A model generated the notes under the pieces. It did no database searches. It saw only the letters and a list, made by a program, of their open reading frames with translations, and was not told the DNA's origin. A stretch of 64,000 nucleotides of DNA from Sequoia sempervirens (taxonomy: Eukaryota; Streptophyta; Pinopsida; Cupressales; Cupressaceae), in contig VDFB02344312.1 in assembly GCA_007258455.2 (NCBI GenBank), positions 1 to 64,000 on the forward strand, in the 5' to 3' direction. This document shows, piece after piece, positions 37,080-49,248 of this stretch (position 1 is its first letter; each line of letters starts with the position of its first letter). The translations under genes were made by a program, and so were the position numbers.

Positions 37080-37710
37080 AACATGTGCTTAGAAGAGATA
37101 CACAAAAATTGCATGGCGTTTTTAAATGAAGATGGATTGCTCATCTGTGTATAACTCCCTCTACAATATGGCTGGAGAATACACATGAAATGAATCATCA
37201 AGGAAGCTCTCAATACAAAAAGGTTGTGAACCTGTCTTAAAGCTTATGTTGCTTAAAGAAAAATAAAAATAAACGATAACCTAAAGAGCATACAAGCCGC
37301 TCCCAGATCTGGCATGGTAAAAGATTTACTCAGATAAAACAGAAAAGAACTTCAGGTTTCATTAGACACATACAGGATACAAACCTAAAAAAGGTGACTC
37401 TGTACAATTAGCTGTAAAGAATCAGGATTGACGTAATCAATGAAAATCATAGAATCTCTTATTCCCTTTTTAAATTTGAATACTTTTCTAATTGTTTTCT
37501 TTGTTGTGTATACAGGTTTGGCTGAGTTATTCTATTCCACTGACAAACGTAGACGTTTTCCAAAGTAATAAAGCAAAATTCAAACATAATATTATTCAGA
37601 AATTTCATTCAAAAACATGCAAAATCATAAGAAGATCAAACCTGGTTAAGCTTGATAGCTGAACCGAAAACAAAAATCTGAAGCTTCTGTATTTCCCATA
37701 CTAAACACCA
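37080..37710. other. No gene recognised
   Basis: An AT-rich stretch between the LRR fragment and the 107-bp repeat. A minus-strand open segment ending 'AIKLNQ' at about 37645, followed by GTTTG, could be an exon-donor junction, but nothing identifies it. Confidence 0.3.
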
Positions 37711-37924
37711 GAACTTGCTGAAGAAATCCACACAATTCCTTTTTCCCAAATTAACTCTTAAATCAAATTGTTGTGCAATCTTCTTCCAAACCTACTGTTG
37801 TAAAAACTTTTTCAGAAGAACTTGCTGAAGAAATCCACACAATTCCTTTTTCCCAAATTAACTCTTAAATCAAATTGTTGTGCAATCTTCTTCCAAACCT
37901 ACTGTCGTAAAAACTTTTTCAGAA
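37711..37924. repeat. Two-copy 107-bp tandem duplication
   Basis: 37711-37817 and 37818-37924 are identical except for one T/C difference (CTGTTG versus CTGTCG). The duplication is therefore recent compared with the surrounding decay. Confidence 0.9.
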
Positions 37925-38956
37925 GAATTGTCGTGCAAAAATTTCCTCAACGCTGCTGCCGTGAAAATTCCTTCCGAGAAATGTCGTGAATGAAATTGCA
38001 ACCCCTAAAGGCTTATTAGTGCAATTAATTACCTCAAGTTACAACTTAACTGATTGTAATCATGCATTCCTAAAATTTCTCATGCAGTTATAATTATTAA
38101 ATATCTAAGATATTTTCCCTCAAGTCTTGTTTTCAAATATTTTAACTTATTGAAAATAAACTCTTTTAAAATATTAACTTTTCACAAGAATTCACATTCA
38201 CCTTTAAATAATTACTTGTTTAATTTATTTTCAATAAATCAAACCTTACTTATAAATATTTAATCTAATATTAAAACAAATTTACATTTAATCAAATATA
38301 TTAACAAATAAGCCATTTAACTAAATTAAACAATGATTAATTTCCAAATAACGACAAGACAAAACAACACATGACAACAGGCGACAATTGGATACTCGTT
38401 CAATGAAGAACAATGGTTAAACGAGGACCTGACACTATCTTCGGATCAACATTATTTCATTGGATTAGGGTACGCTCAGACCTGACAAGTAGGTGGAGCC
38501 GATACCCGGTACCTGTAACTGCATAAAACATCACTTTGTTAAACATATTATCACATATCGGAAAACACACCGTGAAGAAGAATCGTAGCGTAACAGGGTA
38601 CTCACAAGTGAGTAGTGCTACACTGTCTTCTTCACCAGGACTAACAAGCATCAATATATCATAAACATCAATCACATCATGATAATCACATTAAAACTCA
38701 GAAACAACATGAACCATGTCACACACATGTCTCCCATAATTACATCACACAAACATAATCAAATGATCTCGATGTCCAATGTATCATCCACGTAGTATAA
38801 AAACAACATAATCACAATATTCAATGAATCTTCCACAATATAAAATCCACATAATGTTGGATTCATAAATGAAAACAACCAACAAAGTATCATAAGCAAC
38901 TATCAACCGAACAAAGACAAACTAAAACCAAGTGTCGGAACTGGAGGGACACTACA
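37925..38956. other. Right end of element D, no gene seen
   Basis: An AT-rich stretch (38040-38340), then a more mixed segment ending at the TG/CA boundary. No LTR partner could be found at the left end of D. Confidence 0.4.
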
Positions 38957-38961
38957 ACAAG

Positions 38962-39186
38962 CACCAGGTCCAAAGTGGATTAGGGATTCCTTATGAAATT
39001 CTAACTAGGTGAGGAGTGGGAAAGTCTCATCTAACCACTAAAATGACTAAAGGGCTTCCTTCTCCATGTGAAAATATGCTAGGTAGATTTTTTAATTGTA
39101 GGGAATTTGATAGAATATAAAATTTTAATCTCCCTTGCTCCACTAATTAGGAAGATTTTACTACCACATTTAGGAAAGTCTAGTTT
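38962..39186 (-). pseudogene. Element E gag, 5' fragment
   Basis: The minus-strand frames read 'KLDFPKCGS', then HMEKEAL.SF.WLDETFPLLT, then LEFHKESLIHFGPGACE. These are the blocks that normally precede the ENFIDALLKY segment found at 26806. The codons CTT-TGT region continues without phase change when the 12-kb element D is removed. Stops are present. Confidence 0.7.
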
Positions 39187-40467
39187 AAGAGGACATAACG
39201 AGCCACCCTAATTGGGGAAGAAGGAACCTACTATATAGGAGAGGAAGTTTGGCCTTCGTCTACACCTGAGAGTAGTTGATCCATTTAAAGGGAGATTTAG
39301 GAAGATCTTACCTTCAAAGTTGATAAATACTTTTTATATGTATGTGCTCAAGGAAATCATTGAGAGAGACAATGCGCTCTTGTGGATCTAGTTGGTATTG
39401 AGAATGGTGACCTATTGTCATAGATAAAGGTGTAACCAAATAAATAAGTAATCAAAGCTATATGACAAATTGACTAACTCAAATAGATGGACCATGTAAT
39501 GGGAAAATCCATGAAAAGGGTAAAATTTATTCCTAACCCCCTAAAGAAAGATGTTATATGATAGATTGATTAGCTCAAAGAGATAACTGTAACAAGAAAA
39601 TTCATTGCAGGGGTAATAGTTGGCCCCATACTTCTTTTTTCTTATAATTCAAATACCTTATGTGTTGAAATTTCTATCAAAATTGACAATTTTTACCTAG
39701 ATTCGGAGAAATTTACATCAAAAGTTTGAGATCTAACAAGATGATGGACTAGGTAAACAACTAATAAAAATATCAGAATATAATTTGTGATGAAATTATG
39801 CCAAATATCAGTTGTAAGTAAAAATGTTATCATATTTAGCAAAAACTACACACAAGTAGGGATAAAGGGGAAGGCACAAAAAGTTGTGTATAGCTATGAG
39901 TTCATCAATATACTTATCACATTTGTATATAGTGTCGGCCCACTATTTCAAAGTGCTAACTACAAAGGTTTAGGATCATCTTGTAGCCCACTATCTCATA
40001 TCTAAGGTGTATGGCAAGTAACTTCATGGGGCTAACCACTTACCGGTAGATCACTTAATATAAATAATTGAAGGTTACCTAGGGTTATGTTGTGAAAAAT
40101 ACTAATGGGTTTTGTGATATACATGTAAGTATGTGGAAGCTCATGGTCATATATATAGGTTGTTTGAGGTCTAGGTATTAAAGCCAAAGTAACCCTCACT
40201 TCACTGGACCATTTATGGGGAATCCAAATTAGATAAGAACAATATTGTTTTGAGGATATTCAAAAACCCCTAACATAGGGTTTCTAACCTAAAAAGAAAA
40301 TAAATCAAGATTGTGAGGGAAAAATTGGCAAAAATATGGATACAAATTTAGTGCTATTATAATTATAACTGCTTTCTAAGCTCCAAAATCCCTCTAAGGT
40401 GAAGTGAGAGCATACTAAGAAAAATTATAGAAGGCTCTAAATGGGTATTGGTGTTTGCATAAATGGC
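39187..40467 (-). other. Leader of element E, no gene recognised
   Basis: Lies between the PBS at 40489 and gag. No ORF of significance was seen. Confidence 0.4.
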
Positions 40468-40489
40468 CCTAAAAAGAGCTATGATACCA
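40468..40489 (-). other. Element E primer-binding site (tRNA-iMet type)
   Basis: The minus strand reads TGGTATCATAGCTC, one mismatch from the canonical TGGTATCAGAGC. It implies a 5' LTR ending at about 40497 and lying at higher coordinates. The LTR's outer end is not defined. Confidence 0.65.
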
Positions 40490-40496
40490 CTTATAA

Positions 40497-42419
40497 TGAG
40501 CCTACAAGGAAAATAATGCCTAACACTAAAATATTACAAAAATGAGAGAAAAATAATACTTTTATTACTTTGCAACACCATTTCAAGGGAGAAACCTCTA
40601 GATAGAGCATAGAATCCAATTGCAAGTATTCAAGATGCTTTTCAATTAAGAATTCATTACATCATATAGACTTTTTCTAAAGGCAACTACTACCACCCCA
40701 TGCACGTGGAATAAAATACTTTATTCTAACTAGTGGGATGACTTACAAAGCATATGCATCCCTTTACTAATGTCACCTAAGGGTGACTTACAAAGTGTGT
40801 GCTTCCATTTATTAATGTCATCTAAGAGAAACTTATAAAGCATAGTCGCTTAACTAATAGTAGCTAACAAAAAGTAGAAAGGATTACATAACACTTTAAT
40901 TACAATTATGTGTAAGTTGGAAATACTCTCATAAACTAGATATTAATAAAATCTAATTATAGTTGATCCAATCAAGGATAGGTAGTCAAATCAATGGCAA
41001 TGTTTTCCTTGCAACCAAAATTAAAGTTTAATGTACATGTTCCTAATGCATTATGAAGGCACAAAGTTCTATTGTTTTAACTCAAAATTTTAAAACATAT
41101 TAGGAACCATAAGGAAAAAAACATATTAAAAAATTCATGACATGCCTTCAAAAATTTGTATTCATTCACTTCATATCTCTACAAATCTAAGCTATTTTTT
41201 TACCTATTTCTCAAAGAATCTCAATTTTTTAAAAAGAAACCCCTCCCCAATCATTTTTCCTCTCCAATAGCCCCACTCTTTTCCCTTTGGGAGCTCCCCA
41301 TTATTTTTATTAAAAATGTAAATAAATATTGGTTTTCTGACACTGCCTCTTATGTCTTTTCACATTCAAGTTCATTCTTCACTTCCATTAAAATGGCATG
41401 TCTTCCCTTTGATGACATTTGCTTCCATATGATGACTCTTTGTCCTCGTTCATGCTCAACACATCCTTTGATCAAAGAAGAAACATTGTATTCTTCCTAT
41501 TTGTTCTTGTGAAAAACCTAATTCCTTTTGATTGATGCAAATATTACACTACCCCAAGGATACTCTACATCAACTCCAACTTGTGTGCTAAAAGGAATTA
41601 ATTTCATTCAAACATTTAGTAAACAAGAAGCTAGTTTTCATTTGAGAGTCTTTCAAATCTAATGCTTATGCCCACATTTTAGATGAAACTTGACACAAAC
41701 CAAAACCTAATAATTTAAAGGTGAATCATAGTTAGGCATAGTAAGGAGTCTCAAAGCATACAAGGTATTCAATCCTAACATTTAGGCTATTTTTATTGAG
41801 AGGAACATTGTCTTTGTGAAGGCCTCCCTCAAGCATGTTTTGTAGAGTTTCCTATTTTTTTGGTCATTGATGAGTAGTCATAGAGTATTCCTACATCAAC
41901 TAATATTTATGGAAAACTCATCTATTCATATATCAACTAATACTAATATAGAGAGTTCATTTATCACTCTACTTAGTTTTCCAACTTCTTGTTGTATATG
42001 TTTTGTATAGTTTACATGTTTTATGCCCCTTATAAATTGCACCACCCACCTTAATTAGAAGGATCCAAGGTAATGTCACAATTAAGGGACATGAAAGAGA
42101 TAACGGTCCCCTACTTGGGTGTTTGGGGGTTGGATTCATTGATAATAATAAAAAATATAGGGGGATTATCAATAGTTTTTTTGGCTCATTGTTTTACAAC
42201 CATTGTACTATAATAACACTTATCAATTTCTATATTGATGTGTCTTTGAATGATCATACATGGAGTAGCATTAAGTTTAATTAAAAAATATTTTATTGCT
42301 CTGTGAATGATTGTGTTAATGTAGGGAATTGTTTTCGTTAATTTTTTAAAGTGTTTCCCAAGGTAATATTGTTATACTGAGTGTGAAATTTTATGTTGTT
42401 AAATTTAAGATTTTATTAC
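40497..42419. other. Probable element E LTR and unassigned sequence
   Basis: The first part should be the 5' LTR of element E. Short imperfect repeats (gtgacttacaaag) occur at 40730-40860. No gene is supported; the minor ORFs show no recognisable similarity. Confidence 0.35.
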
Positions 42420-43520
42420 ATTTCATTTCTTTGTATAGGTTTGTCAATATTTTTCTCTTCACGTATTTCCTTCATTAGTGTACTGCATTCAACATTCATT
42501 GAAGAAGCTCCTTCAAATAATTCCACTACTTAGGAGTTTCCTTCAATACATAACTAGTCTATGGATGCTATGAAATTCCCCAAAAATGAACCTATTCTTC
42601 CTAAATCTAATACTTCAATTCCAAACAAAATGCCTAAGTGGTGTATTGCTACATTGAAAAGTGTTGCTTCCTTTCTTCAAGTTATTGGGGACACATAGCA
42701 AGGCTTGATCGGAGACACATTAAGTTCCCATAGCCCATACTTCGAATCTTATCTTCTATCACTAGGATTATGGATATTTCCATTGGGAGGAGCTAGTGCA
42801 ACAAGTATGATGCCCTAATATGGAAAGGTACTTGTAATTTTATACCATGGCCTCAAAAGAAGACTAATAATATGGATTATAAAAGGATCTATATAAAGAC
42901 CATATTCAATGATCATCAAGTGGTTGACAAGTCCAAGGTACACCTTATGGCTAAGGAATTCTCTCATAAAGAAGGGATCAACTATGATAAGAACTTTCTA
43001 CATAATTTCCAGGGCAGACACATTCATGATGTTTACTTCTTTGTTGCATGCCTTAAGTGGGAAGCTAATTAAGCGGTTGGGAAGTGATTTTTTGCATGGG
43101 TGTGTATAGGAGGCCATTTTCATGGGGCAAAGGAAAAAAAATAGAAAGCTAGTGTTGTTGTACTTGTTTAGATATTCAAAAAGTATTTGTATGGACTCAA
43201 GCAAGCCCCTAGAGCTTAGTATGAGAATACTTGTCAATTTTTATCTCCATAGATTTTTCTCAATGTGAGAGTGACTATAATATCTACATTGCTATCATTA
43301 TGGCCATTTGATTATAATTGTGTTATTTGTGAAGACATGATCATCACACAAGACTTCACTTTTCTTAATTGAGATCTCAAAGGAAAACCACATGATTCCT
43401 TAAAAATGACCAATATGGGCTTTCTACATTATTCTTAAGAACCAAAACCTATGAATTTTCTATTGGAATCTTCATCTTTTAGTCAAAGTATCCCTTAGAT
43501 ATTATTCAATTTTTTGGTCT
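42420..43520 (+). pseudogene. Ty1/copia reverse-transcriptase remnant
   Basis: Plus-strand frames give 'NFIPWPQKKTN.MDYKRIY' and VDKSKVHLMAKEFSHKEGINYDKNF (42840-42990), then, in shifting frames, 'FLHGCV' and 'YGLKQAPRA'-like and 'SDYNIYI'-like blocks to about 43290. These match the first half of copia RT (the KARLVAKGF, AFLHG and LYGLKQ regions). Upstream 42470-42700 may be the pre-RT region. It is highly decayed and opposite in strand to the copia remnant at the left edge. Confidence 0.7.
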
Positions 43521-44818
43521 TCAAGATTCCTATCTGTATAGGAGCGAATTTGCACCCCTTATGCAAATTCCCCTTTTACCCTTCCTCACATTAGAAAACC
43601 AAATTTTAAGGCTAAATTCCACATAAGCCTGCTACCTTTGTTCCACTTGGCGTCCATTTTGTGTGTCAACAGAGGAATAACTATCAAGGACGCCCACACA
43701 CCACGCAGATGTCCATGCGGCGTGCTTACGTCCCTGGTAGATTCCTGCGTCTGGAGCCTACAAAGGTGTTACACTTCCCATTGGAGGTCGATTTGTAATG
43801 CTTCTTCGACTAACCGACCCGAATATGGTCGTTTTCCTCATTTTCTCCTTCAAATTCACTCCTTCATGCATTTCATCTTCTACACATCCTCTAAGCATTC
43901 AATCCATCTTCTTCACAAACTCTAGCATCCTCTTTTGCATCCTCTTGCATTCTCAAGCACTTTTAGCAGCACTTTGGCACTTCATAGCAGCAGCAACAAC
44001 ACCCCGTCAACTCCATAGAGCAAGTGTGGAACAACACCATTGCAACAGAGGCTTGAGTACTCTCATTTTCTCCTACATTAGCTAGTTAGCTCTTGGAGGA
44101 GGTGGTAAGCAATATACTCTTCTCCTCTATGATTTGGTTGGGTAGCACCGACTTACTATTTTGTAGTGATTTTTTGTTCTTTACTTCATTTCCTTCTTTA
44201 TCATATATTTCTCCATTGTTGCATACTTGGTTGTCTGTGGAGGTGGAAACACCAAAATGGAGGTCTTATTGAGGCAGCCCCCTATACAGCCCCGACAACT
44301 TTCCCTCTTTCTTGTGTGTAGGTGGACGTGCATTTGGAGCTAGTTGGTGAACAAATACCTTTGCGAGATCATTCTTGCCACCCTAACTCTTGTATATTTA
44401 CTTTATCATATTCGTTCATATCTTTCCTACTTCATAGCTTTGTTTTGGCCGTTTGGAAGTGATTAGCTAGGTTGTCAGCTTGTTTTCTGGCAGTTCTCGT
44501 TATACTTTCGATCCTCTGGTCATACGAACGCCAACGCACCTGAGAGACGTCAGCGCGCTGCACTGTCATCCCGGAACCACACTTTTGTCCCGGGGCAGAG
44601 AGCTTCCTGAGGTATAGTGTGGGACCTAAAATCTAGCTCACCTAGCCCCACTTGAATCTTAGGTCTATAGAGTGGTTGAAGGACCTCATAGTCCTCATCA
44701 TTCTCATCCCTCATTTCAAAACACTCCTTTAAGTTGAGGTAAGTTAGGGCAGCCTTCCGCTCTTAGCTCTTCGTGACCTGGGACCTTGAACGTGGTTGTT
44801 CCCCCTCTCTTACATTTT

Positions 44819-44836
44819 TGGTGAACCCGATGAACC
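44819..44836 (+). other. Element B primer-binding site
   Basis: TTACA, then TTTT, then TGGTGAACCCGATGAACC. The core is identical with that of element A (TGGTGAACCCGAT) and nearly so with element C. The tRNA is not identified. Confidence 0.6.
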
Positions 44837-44975
44837 AACATTTGTTCATCCATTGGTGTTGAGGCTTTTTCCGTTATACCTTGTGGTTGTTGTGTACCTG
44901 AGTGTTTTGAAGGTCATCACAACCCATTCCACAACCTTTGGGTATATTGTTAGGAGAAGTATACAACACCTAATG

Positions 44976-45365
44976 GAAAGGACGAAGGTCACTACTGGTT
45001 TCTCTACAAGCCTTTTCTTTGGTCCTACTATTGGTCTAGTCGCGCAGGAGCAATTGTCAAGGGGAAAGATAGGATTCTCTTATGAGACTGACCGTGTCCC
45101 CACTCCTCCTACATCTCCTACACCATTGTCAGTAGATGAGCATGAGGTTGTTCACATTCCTGCAGAATATGTCTCCGCCCTTAGTAAAGGGTTGGGTGAC
45201 TTGGAACATCACTTGGAAAGAGACTCGAAGTTGGCAAGAGTCGCCCAAGTTATCGACGAACTAAATTATATGGTGGGAAAAGACCGAATAGGCATAGAAC
45301 TCTTGGTTAGTCTCTCTAGTATAACTAATGCATGTGCTCCTCCAAGAAATCTTAACATTATATGA
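44976..45365 (+). pseudogene. Element B gag N-terminal frame
   Basis: An open frame from the ATG at 44976 (MERTKVTTGFSTSLFFGP) to a TGA at 45365. It includes 'RVPTPPTSPTPLSVDEHEVVHIP' and a helical-looking 'GLGDLEHHLERDSKLARVAQVIDELNYMVGK'. Position after the PBS and before gag makes it the N-terminal part of the polyprotein. There is no database-recognisable domain from memory. Confidence 0.5.
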
Positions 45366-45508
45366 GGAGCCACTATTTAAGACCATGAGAGATAGCTAGG
45401 ACTGTCGATGCCTCCTACATCTGTATATATGACCGATATCATACCCTCGATCAGCATCCCCTTTGCCTCTTAGGGACCTGACACTAGATCAAACTAAACA
45501 AGATCCCC

Positions 45509-45802
45509 TTGGGTTTCAGCTTCACCCCTCCTATCACCTCTAGTGGTGGAGGTTTTGGTGGGATGAGTGGTGGGGACTTTGGTAGTGGTGGTGGCTTCGG
45601 CAGCGTAGGTGGTGCTAGTGTGGAAAGCAGTTCTAGTGGAGGTCATGGTGATGGCTTTGGAAGTGGAGGTGGCTCTGACGGAGGCCCTACTGGTGGTGGT
45701 GGCTCTAGTGGTGGTTTTGGTGGAGGTCACACTGATGGCGGCTCTGGTGGCGGTTCTGGAGGAGGTTCTTTTGGCCCTCTATCTTTTAATGACCCTATTT
45801 GA
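45509..45802 (+). pseudogene. Glycine-rich segment of element B gag
   Basis: A 97-codon frame, 45 percent or more glycine (GGGFGG, GSGGG repeats), ending SFGPLSFNDPI. In the flow of frames it links the N-terminal frame to the gag core. The GGT/GGC repeats probably expanded by slippage. Confidence 0.5.
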
Positions 45803-45819
45803 ACACTCTTTTTTAGAAT

Positions 45820-47340
45820 ATGGGTAAGATGCAAAGCAAGTTAGCGAGTCTCGCCCAAGCCTTTGCCCAACCTATCTTCCAACCCTTCTTCCAGCATATC
45901 CCATTATCAGTCGTGATTTGGAACACTCCCTTCCCTTAGGGAATGGAGATTCTTAAATTCAAAAAATATGGAGACAAAGGGGACCCACAAACACATGTGC
46001 CCACCTTTAACGCCTTGTGCAAAAATTTCTTCCATCACGACGCATTGATGGAAAAACTATCTCCTTGATCGCTCAAGGATACAACACTCAAATGGTATTG
46101 TTCGTTGCTTGATAATTCCATTTACTCATTTGACCAACTTGTAAACCAATTCCTACAACAATTTCGAGCTAACATCGGGCCGAAGATGACGTTTTCGGAT
46201 CTCGTTCGATGTAAACAAGGAGATAATGAAAAGATTATTGATTTTATAGCGCGATATCAAGCGCTCTTCTCAAAAATATCATATCCGCTACCCAATTTTG
46301 ATGTGTAAAAGGTACTCATAGGGAACTTGCAAAGGCCTTGGAAAGAAAATATTTCCCTTATGAAGTACTCTTCTTTCGTGCATTTGTGTGCAACCCTATG
46401 AGAGTATCAACAGATAGTGGTTCAATTCGAGGGATCCTCCTCGCACTCCCATTTTGAAGGAAAATCCATTGTATCGATCTTTGAGAAAGGTAAAGTCGTT
46501 GCGAATGTGGTGGCCGTTGTGGATGACAATGGCCTCAAATGCAACCAAAAATTTACAAAGTTAACTGAATCTTAATCTTCCATCTTGCAAAAGTTAGTGA
46601 AGGATAAGATCGTAACCTTGCCAAACCTTAAACCTCTTAAGGAACCTTACCCTAATTGGTATGATGTGAGTACTTACTGTCAATACCATCAAGTCAACGG
46701 ACATGATACCGAATGTTGTATGCACCTGCATCATGAGATATAGGACCACATCGAGGACAATACTATTCATTTGGATAGTAGCAAACAAAATAAAAATAAA
46801 TCAATGGTGAAAGCGTATAATGAATTGCAAATATACACATACTTGTTTCTGTCGCATTCTGCTAACATGATTGTTGATCGCACTAATTCTATCACTCAGC
46901 TCGAGGCCTATGTCAACATGGTCACAGTTACTTCTACCACACAGCTTGCGACCAGTTCACCAAATGTGACATTCACTTCGCATGACTTACTCTTAAATAA
47001 CAAGCCCTCACCTCTCTATATTCCCACTTGTCTCAATGGTAACATTGTGACAAGAGTCTTAGTAGACCATGCAAGTCGAGTGAATGTTATCACAAAAGAG
47101 ATGTTGTGGCTTAACTCATTACAAAGAAAAGAATATGAAGAGACGAAGTCTACCATCCATACACACGATGGTCTTTGTCTGAAATCATATGGCTTGATAA
47201 CTTTGTCCGTCCTGGTTGGACCTAGGGCTGTTGACATGGTTTTCGACGTTATTCCGGAGTTGGATCTGTTCAGGATAAAGTTGGGCATACCTTGGCTAGC
47301 TTCCATGAATCAAATCGCCTTTATTATTCATAAATTTTGA
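45820..47340 (+). pseudogene. Element B gag core, knuckle and retropepsin
   Basis: From MGKMQSKLASLAQAF (45820) the frame reads 'KYGDKGDPQTHVPTFN', 'DTTLKWYCSLLDNSIYSFDQLVNQFLQQF' and 'MTFSDLVRCKQGDNEKIIDFIARYQ', the capsid blocks of Tat-like gag. A CX2HX4HX4C-like knuckle (CQYHQVNGHDTECC) lies at 46678-46720. The protease follows: 'VTRVLVDHASRVNVITKEML' (catalytic D kept, T/S-G lost), 'VDMVFDVIPELDLFRIKLGIPWLASMNQI' (to 47310). In-frame stops at about 46066, 46306, 46400, 46573 and 46741 inactivate it. Confidence 0.8.
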
Positions 47341-48858
47341 AAGTTCTCCCATGAAGGTATTGTGCACGTAGTGCATGACATTGGATATCAACCTTTGCTG
47401 TCTCATGGGGGATATTCATTAGACCATTTTTGGTTCACCTCGATTGGTCTGCTTCCTCCAAGAACGGACCTAATTTACAAGAACTACATAAAGTACAACA
47501 CTGGGGACAAAGGAAAGCCAAAATTGGCTCTTCCTATACCACAACAACCGACTGCCTCTCCTTCCTAAAAAGGAAACGAGAAGCTTGCCTCCTCTCAGGA
47601 TGATTAATCTGCTCCCTTCTCTTGGGAGGAGTATTGGATGAGCAAGCTTGGCTTTTACCTGTTGATTCTGATGATCTCTCCTTGGCGTAAACCCAAGATC
47701 AGGATATCAGACCTCCCTACTAAACCACCTAGACCTTGGTACTACCTGTATGGTAGAGGAAAAGGTACCCTATGGAGATTACTCTTTGTCTCAGCCCCTG
47801 CGGCCTCTATACACGCCTGCTCCCAAAGTAGTGAACAGGAAGAGGCCCACTAATGAGGAACTTGAGTCAACTCCCCCCACTATTGCTCAACCTATTCCTC
47901 TTGCTCCCATTCAAGAGTTTGTTCCTCTGCCAAAAAAAAAATGTAGTGGACACTCCCATGGCTGAGCAAGAACCTTTCGTTTCCTCATAGCCTTCAAACT
48001 CTAATTCAAAGAGTCATCGAAACTGCCTTGTGCATGAGTGTAAGCATTGGAAAAAGGGTCACATGGCTAAGTAGGCCGCCTTACAGAGGGAGGAACAAGA
48101 GACAACCGCCCCTACATCGGGCCTCCCGCCATGTCCTCTTCTCTCCTCCCCATTGCTTTTGTTCAAACCAGCTCTGTATTGCTTATGGCTTCCACTGTGA
48201 GTATGAATGCCCCTGACCCTAAAGAGGTTCAGGTGTTCATCGCTCCTTCAGTGGAGCCACCTCTCTCAATCTCCCTCCCGGATGTCCCACCTTTCTTGAA
48301 ACCCATAGATATGACAAACACTTTGGTGTTGTCCATTACGATTTTCTCTGCCTCCTCTTCCTCAACACCTCTTGCCTTATCTGTGGGGAGTTCACATCCC
48401 TCGATGAAGTAGAAGGTAGAGAGTAGTCCTTCCAACAACAAAGGACGTAAGAAGAGCCTGCCTTCCCTAGAAGATGGTCCCATGCTGACTTGTTCTGTCC
48501 TAGTGACAGAACCAGTCCCAATTTCTCCTAAGTTCGTCACTGCTCCTGAATCACTCGATGAGCCTAGCAGTGAATCTTAGGCACAACCTTCTCTGTCCAT
48601 TGAGGTAAAACATGGCACTCTTATTAATTGCATGTTTAACTCTCTGGATGAGGTTTCAGCCTTGTCAATAATCTTTGCGAAATCGCTGATCTTAGCTCCA
48701 CAATAGCTTGGTGGAGAGGACCTTGCAAGGCCCTCTTCCTTAGCCCTTGTTGTGGGAGGGTTGGACACTCCTCTTAACATTCCACCATTGCAGGCTCGTC
48801 CTTCTTCCCCCTACGATGATCTAGAGTGGGAAGCGGATGACCTCTTGGTCGATTAGTG
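47341..48858 (+). pseudogene. Element B post-protease region
   Basis: Broken frames continue with 'HEGIVHVVHDIGYQPL', 'VEEKVPYGDYSLSQPLRPLYTPAPK' (47750) and, to the end, 'SPYDDLEWEADDLLVD' before a TAG at about 48858. It is rich in proline and serine and has no RT motif. Its role is unknown; it takes the place where pol would be expected. Confidence 0.5.
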
Positions 48859-48892
48859 TTAGGGTGAGACCCCTTCTTTATCTTTAGATTAG

Positions 48893-49207
48893 ATGTGTGT
48901 GTGTGTGTGTGTTGTGATGTGTTCCCCTATGATCGTGCTATGTGTGCCTGGATGACCCTTGTCACCCCTATTGGTGCTTGGATACAGGCATGGTTTTTTG
49001 TGTCATAAAGCTTCTATTTGTATCACCATTCTTCCATGTTTGTGACTTGATTTTCGATAAATTGGGGACGATGCAAACCGTTGAGGGAATTTAGGCTTCC
49101 CTTCCATGTTGACCCAATTTTTTATTTTTACTTTGTCTTCTCGTGCATTCTTCACATGGTTTGATATGGTAGGGGGTTGATGATAGTTCAGTTTATATAC
49201 TATTACT

Positions 49208-49245
<38 letters not shown>
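48893..49245 (+). other. Element B 3' region with microsatellites
   Basis: A (TG)n run at 48893-48912 and a (TA)n run at 49212-49245. The G-rich 'ggtaggggg' near 49170 might be a polypurine tract. Element C is inserted in the TA run. Confidence 0.4.

Positions 49246-49248
<3 letters not shown>

Larger units (their letters stand above)
26812..38956 (-). mobile_element. Element D: TG...CA insertion with 5-bp TSD
   Basis: The left end TGTAATGCCCCGCC and right end GGAGGGACACTACA are imperfect inverted matches and begin TG / end CA. Both are flanked by ACAAG (26807-26811 and 38957-38961). Removing D and one ACAAG restores the gag frame of element E across the junction, which independently supports the ends. 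Without the nested element F it is about 5.4 kb. I find no LTR pair, gag or pol inside, so it may be a large solo LTR, a LARD-like derivative or another class. The strand is a guess from the LRR fragment it carries. Confidence 0.65.
43530..49245 (+). mobile_element. Element B: Tat-like gag-protease element without RT
   Basis: A PBS at 44819 follows a putative 5' LTR (start uncertain, about 43530 to 44814). Gag, knuckle and protease follow on the plus strand, then a proline-rich region ending at about 48858. No RT, RNase H or integrase occurs before element C interrupts it at 49246. After C (59227 on) no matching 3' LTR is evident. The gag style resembles Tat-clade gypsy elements. Confidence 0.65.

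Noticed and set aside
38457..38675. 72-codon minus-strand ORF near the right end of element D
   Set aside because: No similarity; probably chance within non-coding element sequence.
26812..38956. CACTA-type transposon, suggested by the ...CACTACA right end
   Set aside because: The left end does not begin CACTA and the duplication is 5 bp, not 3 bp.
45494..45827. Threonine-rich and valine-rich ORFs overlapping the glycine-rich frame
   Set aside because: Alternative-frame shadows of the GGT repeats; the glycine-rich frame is the one that follows gag.
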